This document shows positions 15,872 through 22,403 of a stretch of 40,273 bases of DNA, piece after piece (within the stretch, counting starts at the first letter, position 1; every line of letters begins with the position of its first letter). Source of the DNA: DATBFG01 sp036558645 (GTDB lineage Bacteria > Acidobacteriota > Terriglobia > Terriglobales > Acidobacteriaceae); the NCBI GenBank assembly GCA_036558645.1, contig DATBFG010000106.1, positions 1 through 40,273 on the forward strand. The letters run 5' to 3'. The notes under the pieces are model-generated. The model did no database searches, was not told where the DNA came from, and saw only the letters and a list, made by a program, of their open reading frames with translations. The position numbers and the translations under genes are program-made.

Positions 15872-17470
15872 TCAGAACTTCACCAGGACCGCAAAATTCA
15901 TCCGGTTTTCATCCCTGGTCAAGTCGGGGGCCCAGCCCGGCACGGGAGTCGCGGGAGTCCCAGTGTTCCCTCCCGGGGGAGTGACTCCACCCGATCCAGA
16001 GAAGTAAGGCACGCTGGCAGCGCGATGGTTGAACTCCCAGCGAAACGTGATGTATTGGCTAGGCATATAGTCAAGCGTGCTGGACAAGTCCCAGGCCTTG
16101 TACTGATCGCCCGGATTTTCGGTGAAATAGGGAGTGCCTGACGTTGCGGTCGCGCCATTAATGGGCGGCAAAAGTACCAGATAGCGTCCTGGGTTATTGA
16201 TCCTGCCGCCGCCGAGGGTTACTGCGTACTTGTCTTTCGCGAACCACAACCGGTTATACGCCATGAAACCAATGAAGCTCTGTTTTGGGAGAACCACCTT
16301 CTTCCCGTTGACAATCTCCTCGGAATCGCCGGTACAACTCACACCGCCACCGTGCTCGCACCCCAGGTCTCCCGTCAACGAGAAAGCTGCCTTGCTGATG
16401 AACTTCGCGGGATTGTCGTAATACTTCACCTGAAGGCTGTCGTCGGTGTGATAGCGAATACGGCCGGGTTGACCGGGTGCATCCGCGCCGAGTGCATACT
16501 GGTTCCCGAGAATCGAGAGCCATGGCCTCGGCCGCCACAGAATCTGGCCTCCGACTCCTGGCCGATGGTTGAAACGCCCGTAAGCCTGCCACCCATTCAC
16601 AAACCAGGGCTCGATCTTCAGTTTTTCAGTCGGGAAGATTTGAACGCGCATTCCGTTAAAGAACCATGGCGTATTGGAGGAAACATATGAGGGCTGATAG
16701 GCCCAATTGTCAAAGTTGTAGTAACTGAACAGACCAACGTACGACATGAAGATTCCGGCCTGCACATTGATCCCATTCAGCGCGTTGATGTGGTAACCAC
16801 CGTAAGCTTCCGAAATGTAGCGATATGCGTTGTCGAGGTTCCACTGCCCACGCGAGGGACTGGCGTCATTCCGCGGCGTTGTCTGAGAATACATACCAAA
16901 CTGCGTCATCACTCTGGCCTGGACGTTATCGTAGTGAAAATCGCCGCCAACGCCGAGCTGGGTCAGCTGGAATTCATTGGCGCGGAAAACCTCGCTCGAC
17001 CCACTGATCGTGTCATCTTTGGGACTATTCAGGGAGTAGATGTAGTCTACGTCCACTCGTATTTCCGGCGTAAAGAACGGACTGTCGAATGCTGGCTTTT
17101 TGGTACGCGGCGTACCGTTCAACCACGTCCAGTCGGCATAGGCGAACGGCTCGGCCTTATCGGACTTGGTTTCTGCAACAGGTGCCGCTTGGTCTTCTGT
17201 TTTGGTTGCGCCGCCGACAAATTCCTCAGTCATTTGAGTGGAGCTGTGAGTTGAACTCGCTCCACTGTCGGATTGTTTCTTAAGTTGCGCCTCGAGCTCC
17301 TGGATGCGAGCTCGCATCAACTCTAATTCCTTAAGAACAGCTGCATTGCTAGCTGCTGCTTGTTGATTCTCAGAAGTTTGGGCAACTGCTTTCTCACATG
17401 GGAATAGTCCGATTACGGGAAAGACCAGCAGAAACAACCGCGATGTAACCGCAAACATTGCTCTTTGCAT
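15872..17470 (-). CDS. Outer-membrane beta-barrel porin (OmpL-like, bbp2 type) with coiled-coil N-terminus
   Basis: The product is 532 residues. A signal peptide (residues 1-30, ending 'EKAVAQ') is followed by a coiled coil ('NAAVLKELELMRARIQELEAQL') and a low-complexity linker. A long barrel begins at 'EIRVDVDYIYSLN' with the family phrase 'SSEVFRANEFQLTQLGVGGDFHYDNVQARVM'. The chain ends in a C-terminal Phe ('NFAVLVKF'), as expected for barrel assembly. The coiled coil may reach or bind the cell wall. It stands between the receiver-less regulator and the kdp operon and has its own array of KdpE-like boxes upstream. I infer that it admits potassium or is co-induced with the pump. The ion specificity is not visible. 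Confidence 0.85.
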   Translation of the reverse strand: MQRAMFAVTSRLFLLVFPVIGLFPCEKAVAQTSENQQAAASNAAVLKELELMRARIQELEAQLKKQSDSGASSTHSSTQMTEEFVGGATKTEDQAAPVAETKSDKAEPFAYADWTWLNGTPRTKKPAFDSPFFTPEIRVDVDYIYSLNSPKDDTISGSSEVFRANEFQLTQLGVGGDFHYDNVQARVMTQFGMYSQTTPRNDASPSRGQWNLDNAYRYISEAYGGYHINALNGINVQAGIFMSYVGLFSYYNFDNWAYQPSYVSSNTPWFFNGMRVQIFPTEKLKIEPWFVNGWQAYGRFNHRPGVGGQILWRPRPWLSILGNQYALGADAPGQPGRIRYHTDDSLQVKYYDNPAKFISKAAFSLTGDLGCEHGGGVSCTGDSEEIVNGKKVVLPKQSFIGFMAYNRLWFAKDKYAVTLGGGRINNPGRYLVLLPPINGATATSGTPYFTENPGDQYKAWDLSSTLDYMPSQYITFRWEFNHRAASVPYFSGSGGVTPPGGNTGTPATPVPGWAPDLTRDENRMNFAVLVKF

Positions 17471-17539
17471 TCGCCTCGGCTCTCCGAACTGCCGTAGTAG
17501 TGCACATATTGCGACACTCTGATCTAAGTTGATCGAGCG

Positions 17540-17576
17540 TAAAAGTGGGCTAAAGACTTCGTAAAAAACTCGTAAA
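17540..17576 (-). promoter_or_regulatory. Four TTTA boxes at 11-bp spacing upstream of the porin (KdpE-type array)
   Basis: On the plus strand TAAA occurs at 17540, 17551, 17562 and 17573, each exactly 11 bases apart; three are preceded by CG (CGTAAA). Read on the minus strand this is TTTA-N7-TTTA repeated. This is the spacing of the E. coli KdpE site (TTTATA, five bases, TTTACA) as I recall it. The array ends about 70 bases before the porin start codon. OmpR-family proteins bind such direct repeats as tandem dimers. Confidence 0.65.
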
Positions 17577-17618
17577 TGTAGATCGTAGAAACAAGTCAGA
17601 GGAGTCAGAGCTGACTGG

Positions 17619-18026
17619 TTATGCGGCTGTCGTAGATGCAGGGTTGAATTTATAAACCACCCAACGTTCCGTACGCAGATAATGCTGATGCGGTCCCACT
17701 GCGTCCAACTTGTTTCGCAATGAGAGCAGGACGCGCAAGAACTCCGTTTGCTTCATTCGCGTTGCGCTCCATCGCGTCGCAAGCATTGTCTGAGACGTGA
17801 CCAGACGTTGGGGGTGGCCCGCCAGGTATACGAGGACGTCGAATTCTTCAGACGTCAGTTCAAGCTGCTGGTCACGTAAGCTGGCGCTACGATCAACCAG
17901 ATCAATCCTGAAGTCACCAGTTTCGATGACGTTCGAGGATGAGTCAGCATTTTCCGTCCGTTCACGACCGAGGCTTCTTTCCCCCTCTATTCCGAACAAC
18001 CCTCTCAGATCCACCCTAGTTAGCAT
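17619..18026 (-). CDS. Receiver-less KdpE-like winged-helix DNA-binding protein
   Basis: The product is 135 residues. Residues 35-130 align by eye with the DNA-binding half of the KdpE encoded at 18916-19620: 'GDFRIDLVDRSASL..QQLELTSEEFDVLVYLAGHPQRLVTSQTMLA' against 'GDFKVDIPGHRVEV..KEVRLTPKEFDLLVYLAKHAGKVVTHRALLA'. The later parts are 'TEFLRVLLSLRNKL' against 'PEYLRVFVGHLRKKL' and the end 'TERWVVYKF' against 'TEPWVGYRF'. There is no receiver domain; residues 1-34 are a short polar stretch. It probably arose by duplication and loss of the receiver and could bind the same TTTA arrays without needing phosphorylation. Its own GGGTGG ribosome site precedes ATG 18026. Confidence 0.8.
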   Translation of the reverse strand: MLTRVDLRGLFGIEGERSLGRERTENADSSSNVIETGDFRIDLVDRSASLRDQQLELTSEEFDVLVYLAGHPQRLVTSQTMLATRWSATRMKQTEFLRVLLSLRNKLDAVGPHQHYLRTERWVVYKFNPASTTAA

Positions 18027-18063
18027 AAAGCCACCCTTTCAACTGTGCTGCCGGCTGTTTTTC

Positions 18064-18315
18064 TCAGCAGCCCCACTCTGCCTCACCTGGCTTTGCAAAA
18101 TGCCGCCGCGAATCTTGCTGCTCCCGATTGCTCGTGGCAAGTTCCAGCAAAGCCAGCCGTGCCGCCGCTACCAGCCGGTTTTGTTCCTGCTTTGGCATCT
18201 GCTCCCATTTTTCTGAATTGGGATCGCTCGTGCAGCCGAAATCCGGCGCTAATGCGTGATGGTAATGGTGAAACAGTTCAGCCAATTGTTCTGCGGATAC
18301 TTCCTGTATTGACAT
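18064..18315 (-). CDS. Small 83-residue soluble protein of the kdp locus
   Basis: I place the start at ATG 18315, where GGGAG stands about 7 bases upstream; the frame continues open upstream but overlaps the 18359-18550 gene. The peptide has a helical part 'SAEQLAELFHHYHHALAPDF' and then 'GCTSDPNSEKWEQMPKQEQN' followed by a helix 'RLVAAARLALLELATSNREQ' and a polar tail. The 'W..MP..EQ' pattern faintly recalls RyR-type small domains, but I would not name it. It lies 37 bases before the receiver-less regulator and 43 bases after the small membrane protein, so the three are probably one transcript. Confidence 0.6.
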   Translation of the reverse strand: MSIQEVSAEQLAELFHHYHHALAPDFGCTSDPNSEKWEQMPKQEQNRLVAAARLALLELATSNREQQDSRRHFAKPGEAEWGC

Positions 18316-18358
18316 CAAAAGCTCCCTTTCTCTTCTCCCTGTTGAAACTCCGATTGTG

Positions 18359-18550
18359 CTATGCGGCGCGGCTGATCGGATACTCATCTCCCAGCGATTC
18401 CACCACCGAATCATGCTGTGCGTGTCGCTGTAGGCGAACCCAATACGCAACCCAATGGGGCCTACATTCCCGGCATAGCGCAACCAGAAACCGTATGTAG
18501 AAAGCAACTGCTCCTGCGCTCAGCACCGTGATCGCCGACATGATAAACAT
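18359..18550 (-). CDS. Small 63-residue single-helix membrane protein of the kdp locus
   Basis: ATG 18550 has GGGAGG five bases upstream, which overrules the longer frame to 18652. The chain opens MFIMSAITVLSAGAVAFYIR (one membrane helix) and continues with a basic, aromatic part 'FLVALCRECRPHWVAYWVRL' and a polar end. No named family is recognised. It is the first gene after a four-box KdpE-type array (18630-18666), about 80 bases downstream of it. I infer a potassium-responsive small membrane protein, perhaps a modulator of the kinase halves or the pump. It could instead be an unrelated lineage-specific gene. Confidence 0.6.
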   Translation of the reverse strand: MFIMSAITVLSAGAVAFYIRFLVALCRECRPHWVAYWVRLQRHAQHDSVVESLGDEYPISRAA

Positions 18551-18629
18551 CCCAGCCTCCCGAAGGATTCGTACCTCTTTACGAAGCCGCCCGAATCCTC
18601 GCGCACAATCCATTGGATACCCGCAGCCG

Positions 18630-18666
18630 TAAAGTTCGGATAAAACCCCCATAAATTGTTCGTAAA
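18630..18666 (-). promoter_or_regulatory. Four TTTA boxes at 11-bp spacing upstream of the small membrane protein
   Basis: TAAA cores on the plus strand stand at 18630, 18641, 18652 and 18663, exactly 11 bases apart. The nearest core is about 80 bases before ATG 18550. Number, spacing, orientation and distance to the gene are almost the same as at the porin array (17540-17576), which argues against chance. Confidence 0.65.
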
Positions 18667-18682
18667 CATCGAAAGTCCTGTG

Positions 18683-18730
18683 ATTACGAATTCTTCCCGA
18701 ACTCTTTACGAGATTTTTATTGTGTGTGTA
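18683..18730 (+). promoter_or_regulatory. Opposing, weaker TTTA array facing the plus-strand small gene
   Basis: On the plus strand TTTA lies at 18705 and 18716, with TGTA at 18727 and ATTA at 18683, all in the same 11-base phase; the position at 18694 is degenerate (TTCC). The array points towards the frame at 18788, about 70 bases away. Together with 18630-18666 it forms two head-to-head arrays in one intergenic region. Confidence 0.45.
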
Positions 18731-18787
18731 ATCGAATGTGAGTAGCTGATTTTTTAGGAGATAACCCGAAGGCTCGTGGCGAAAGGA

Positions 18788-18967
18788 ATGTCTATGACGG
18801 AAATTGTGGCGCTCGTGGGATTCGTGCTCTTGCTGCTGCTACTGGGCTCGCGCGCATTCCACGCGACCAGTACGGATCGGTCTAAGACTTCTGTCCGGAC
18901 AACCCGGCGCTTGACTCAGTCGCCCGGCTCGAAGCGATATCCAACCCACGGTTCCGTAAGGATGTAG
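18788..18967 (+). CDS. Possible 59-residue membrane peptide convergent with kdpE
   Basis: ATG 18788 has AAAGGA directly upstream; ATG 18794 has better spacing, and GTG 18776 is a longer option. One strong membrane helix ('TEIVALVGFVLLLLLLGSRA') is followed by a Ser/Thr/Arg-rich tail. The last 52 bases overlap the 3' end of kdpE on the other strand, so the tail may be dictated by that gene. The strong helix, the ribosome site and a phased TTTA array 70 bases upstream argue that it is real. The overlap and lack of any known family argue against it. Confidence 0.4.
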   Translation: MSMTEIVALVGFVLLLLLLGSRAFHATSTDRSKTSVRTTRRLTQSPGSKRYPTHGSVRM

Positions 18968-19620
18968 TGTGGAGCGTTCTCGTCTGGCTCGAGTTTCTTT
19001 CGTAGGTGGCCCACAAATACCCGCAGATACTCGGGTTGCTCAACGCTATTAGGTCCCCAGATCGCCGCCAGCAGAGCCCGATGTGTAACAACCTTGCCGG
19101 CATGCTTCGCGAGATACACGAGCAGATCAAATTCCTTGGGCGTGAGCCGGACTTCCTTCCCTTTCACTTCTACTCTGTGGCCTGGAATGTCAACTTTGAA
19201 ATCACCCACTTCGATGAGCGCGGCTTCTGCCTCAAGCGGCGTCGATGCGCGTCGAAGCGCTGCCCGTACTCGAGCCACAAGTTCGTTCACGCTGAATGGC
19301 TTCGTAACATAATCGTCAGCGCCCGCATCCAGTGCCTCCACCTTGATGGCCTCCTCTCCTTTCACGGAGAGAACAATAATCGGAACGCGAGACGTCTTCC
19401 GGACGCGGCGGCACAGCTCGAGTCCATCCATATTCGGCATGCGAAGATCAGTGATGATCAGATCCGCCTGCCACGTGTCCCAAATATTCAGCGCTTCCTG
19501 CCCGTCTCCAGCAGTGCGGACCCCGTATCCTTGTGCCGATAGGGTGGTCTTGAGCACGCGTGTAATCTGCCTCTCGTCATCCGCCACGAGAATGTTTTGC
19601 TTTGGTTCTGAGGTAGTCAT
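18916..19620 (-). CDS. kdpE: Response regulator KdpE
   Basis: The product is 234 residues. The receiver domain has Asp14/Asp15, the phospho-acceptor Asp58 (DLIITDLRMPNMDG) and Lys in 'DDYVTKPFS'. The C-terminal OmpR-type winged helix contains 'VRLTPKEFDLLVYLAKHAGK' and 'YLRVFVGHLRKKLEP' and ends 'TEPWVGYRFEPGD'. KdpE activates potassium pump genes when phosphorylated by KdpD. I use ATG 19620 (GTG 19623 is the alternative). It starts 5 bases after the truncated kdpD stop, so both are co-transcribed. The kinase that phosphorylates it should be the separately encoded kinase half at 20755-22245. Confidence 0.95.
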   Translation of the reverse strand: MTTSEPKQNILVADDERQITRVLKTTLSAQGYGVRTAGDGQEALNIWDTWQADLIITDLRMPNMDGLELCRRVRKTSRVPIIVLSVKGEEAIKVEALDAGADDYVTKPFSVNELVARVRAALRRASTPLEAEAALIEVGDFKVDIPGHRVEVKGKEVRLTPKEFDLLVYLAKHAGKVVTHRALLAAIWGPNSVEQPEYLRVFVGHLRKKLEPDENAPHYILTEPWVGYRFEPGD

Positions 19621-19625
19621 CACAC

Positions 19626-20747
19626 TTATTTCATTTCCTGCGTGACGATGTGAACATCAATAGGAGGTGCGTCTCGCAAAAAGCGGTGGATGGCGGAAAG
19701 ATACAAGTACCTTCTCCATCCCTTCTGCGCCGATCGCCCGAACACGGCCTGCGTAATATGCTTTTCGCGCACAATCTTGGCAACTTCTTCCGCAACATTT
19801 TTCCCTTTAGCGCGCACGATCTTGGCGCCAAGATCCTCTGCAAAGCGGATATTCTGTGCCAGGCTTCGCTGATCTTCCGGCCGCTCATCAACACCTATGT
19901 CGATGTACAGAACGTATAGCTCCGCTTCGATACGCTGTGCCATTCGAGCGGCCCGCGCGATCAGGTATTGCGCTGCGGGACTCGAACTGACGCAGACCGC
20001 AATTCGTTCTCTAAGCGCAACGTTTCTGCCAAACCCTTCGCGTTCCCGATAAGACTCCAGGCTGCGATCCACCGCATTTGTTACCTGCTGCAACGCCAGT
20101 TCGCGAAGCGCGATCAAGTTGCCGGGACGGAAAAAGTGACCGAGGGCCCTCTCAGCACGGTCCAACGGATATATATCCCCACGGCGCATTCGGGTTTGAA
20201 GTGCTTCCGGCGTGAGGTCTGCGAGGACGATTTCATCGACTCGCTGCATCACCCAATCGGGAACCGTCTCCCGAATACGCACTCCAGTGGTGTTGAGCAC
20301 TGTGGGCATCAGGCTCTCGATGTGCTGGACATTCATCGTCGAAAGCACGTCGATTTGGCTGTCCAGCAGTGTCATCACATCTTCGTAGCGTTTACTGTTC
20401 TTACTGCCCTCGATATTGGTATGGGCTAACTCATCCACCAAAGCAACCTGTGGCTTTCGAGCGATGATGGCTCCTACATCCATCTCCTCGAACATCGCTC
20501 CCTTATATTCAATTGTGCGCCTTGGGACTGCTTCGAGCTTTGAGGAAAGATCGATGATACCGGCTCGTCCGTGCGTTTCCACGACTCCTATAACTACGTC
20601 TTCGCCGCGGCTGTGACGCCGGATCCCCTCGCTCAGCATGTTGAAAGTCTTGCCTACCCCCGGTGCATAGCCCAGAAACAACTTGAAGATAGCCGGCTTT
20701 TTCTTCGGCGCCGCCTCTTCCAACCATTGCTCCGGGGTCTTTGACAT
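19626..20747 (-). CDS. kdpD: KdpD N-terminal sensor half (no kinase domain)
   Basis: The product is 373 residues from ATG 20747 (GTG 20765 is the longer option). It contains the KdpD sensor domain with Walker A 'GYAPGVGKT' (26-34), 'VVIGVVETHGR', Walker B-like 'VALVDELAHTN' and 'MNVQHIESL', 'RETVPDWV', 'ERALGHFFRPGNLIALRELA'. A universal-stress-protein domain follows ('ERIAVCVSSSPAAQYLIARA') and runs to the end. Full-length KdpD is about 900 residues and continues into four membrane helices and a kinase. Here the protein stops cleanly after the USP domain, with TAA followed at once by kdpE. The remaining domains are in the divergent gene. N-terminal-only KdpD proteins are known in some bacteria. 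Confidence 0.92.
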   Translation of the reverse strand: MSKTPEQWLEEAAPKKKPAIFKLFLGYAPGVGKTFNMLSEGIRRHSRGEDVVIGVVETHGRAGIIDLSSKLEAVPRRTIEYKGAMFEEMDVGAIIARKPQVALVDELAHTNIEGSKNSKRYEDVMTLLDSQIDVLSTMNVQHIESLMPTVLNTTGVRIRETVPDWVMQRVDEIVLADLTPEALQTRMRRGDIYPLDRAERALGHFFRPGNLIALRELALQQVTNAVDRSLESYREREGFGRNVALRERIAVCVSSSPAAQYLIARAARMAQRIEAELYVLYIDIGVDERPEDQRSLAQNIRFAEDLGAKIVRAKGKNVAEEVAKIVREKHITQAVFGRSAQKGWRRYLYLSAIHRFLRDAPPIDVHIVTQEMK

Positions 20748-20754
20748 CTGGTGT

Positions 20755-22245
20755 ATGATCCTCACTCAACAGCAATCCATCGAATACACTACAATCTCTC
20801 GCGTGCAACGGACTCTAGCGAAATCGATACTACGCTTTATAGCATCCGGCGCGATCATATCTGTAATCGTGTTGATTTGCTATCGCTGGCTCCACGTTAA
20901 CTCAACCACCGTTGCGTTCACCTTTTTGCTGGCAATTCTACTGATCTCGGCAACCTGGGGTCTGCGTTATGCAATCTTCGCCGCGCTTTTGGCGACTGCG
21001 GCCTACAATTACTTCTTCCTGCCACCACTATTTCGCTTTATCATCGCGGATTCCCAAAATTGGATCGCACTCTTTGCTTTTCTGACTACCGCTGTGATTG
21101 CCAGCCAGTTGTCAGAACGCGCCCGACGTGGAGCCCTGCACGCCGATCAGCGCCGTCGCGAAGTCGAAAAGCTTTATGCCTTCAGTCAGCAGTTGTGGCT
21201 CAGTGAAAACGTATTCGAACTGCTGAACATGATTCCCAAGTATCTGGTGGATTCGTTCGACATTAGTCGGGCGGCCATCTTTCTCGAAGGCAAGCAGGAT
21301 ATCTACTTCTCCGATACTGCCAGCCGCTCCCTTTTTTCAGTGGGTCAGCTGAAAGCGATCAGTGATCGTGGTGAACCCGTCCTCGACCGGGAAAACAAGA
21401 TTTGCTATATGCCCCTCCGAATGGGAGTCCGTTCTGTTGGTGCCTTGGGACTCGCGGACTGCGAACTCTCACGCGAAAGCCTTGAGGCCGTCGGCAGCTT
21501 GGTCGCCATCTCGATCGAGCGTGCGAATACCGTCGAGAAGCTGACGCGCAGTGAAGCGGCACGGGAGAGCGATCGCTTGCGTTCGGTCTTGCTCGATTCC
21601 GTCACTCACGAATTCCGTACGCCCCTGACAGCGATCAAGGCTTCCGCAGAAACTCTGCTATCCGATGCTGAACTGGAAAACGCCCAACGCCGCGATCTGC
21701 TGCTGGTCATTAATGAAGAGGGCGACCGTTTGAATCGCCTGGTTGGCGAGGCCGGAGAGGTCGCTCAACTCGAAGCGCACCAGCTCCAATTTGAATTCGG
21801 CAACCACCAGATTCGAGAAGCAATCGACGCCGCCGTAAAGAATTCACAGGCTGCGTTGCGAACGCACCCGCTTGAAGTCATTATCGCTCCGAACCTCCCA
21901 TCGGTGCGCATGGATCCCGAGCGAATCGCGGAGGTGATCACTCACCTGTTGGATAATGCCGCAAAGTACTCCCAGCCCCACACCGCGATTCGCATCACAG
22001 CTGAACGAAAGGACTCCAACGTGGTCACTAGCGTGGCCGACCACGGACCTGGTATCGACCAGATAGAACAAGACATGATTTTCGAAAAGTTTTATCGTGG
22101 CGGAAACCAGCGCACCATCGTTCAGGGCACTGGGATGGGACTGCCCATCGTTAAGGCAATCGTCGAACTCCATGGAGGAAAAGTTGGATTGACCAGCCAA
22201 CTTGGTCATGGATCGCTTTTCTTTTTCTCGCTGCCCACAATCTGA
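20755..22245 (+). CDS. KdpD C-terminal half: DUF4118-GAF sensor histidine kinase
   Basis: The product is 496 residues from ATG 20755; GTG 20803 is possible. Four membrane helices at about 27-120 match the DUF4118 region of KdpD ('STTVAFTFLLAILLISATWG', 'TAAYNYFFLPPLFRFIIAD'). A GAF-like region (about 145-260), a HisKA box with phospho-His285 (DSVTHEFRTPLTAIKASAET) and a HATPase follow ('HLLDNAAKYSQP', 'DHGPGIDQ', 'GTGMGLPIVKAIVELHGG'). These are exactly the domains missing from the KdpD encoded opposite. The two start codons are 7 bases apart on opposite strands, so both promoters must overlap the partner's coding region. I infer that the two proteins work together as a split KdpD, with this one phosphorylating KdpE. 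Confidence 0.88.
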   Translation: MILTQQQSIEYTTISRVQRTLAKSILRFIASGAIISVIVLICYRWLHVNSTTVAFTFLLAILLISATWGLRYAIFAALLATAAYNYFFLPPLFRFIIADSQNWIALFAFLTTAVIASQLSERARRGALHADQRRREVEKLYAFSQQLWLSENVFELLNMIPKYLVDSFDISRAAIFLEGKQDIYFSDTASRSLFSVGQLKAISDRGEPVLDRENKICYMPLRMGVRSVGALGLADCELSRESLEAVGSLVAISIERANTVEKLTRSEAARESDRLRSVLLDSVTHEFRTPLTAIKASAETLLSDAELENAQRRDLLLVINEEGDRLNRLVGEAGEVAQLEAHQLQFEFGNHQIREAIDAAVKNSQAALRTHPLEVIIAPNLPSVRMDPERIAEVITHLLDNAAKYSQPHTAIRITAERKDSNVVTSVADHGPGIDQIEQDMIFEKFYRGGNQRTIVQGTGMGLPIVKAIVELHGGKVGLTSQLGHGSLFFFSLPTI

Positions 22246-22403
22246 ACCTCCGCTCCCGAATTCCGGATGCGACGGACGCCCTACAAGTCTTTCGAATGGA
22301 AAACTTCAACCGCCGCAACATCTGTTCTGGAGTACGGAATTCGTCTCTGCGTACCGGGTTTGCCTGATGGCTTTTCTCTCCTGGGTGAAGACAATAGATG
22401 TGA

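Noticed and set aside
18507..18669. Longer or additional minus-strand frames over the TTTA array (for example from ATG 18669)
   Set aside because: No ribosome site, no plausible protein pattern, and they run over the regulatory array and the better supported start at 18550.
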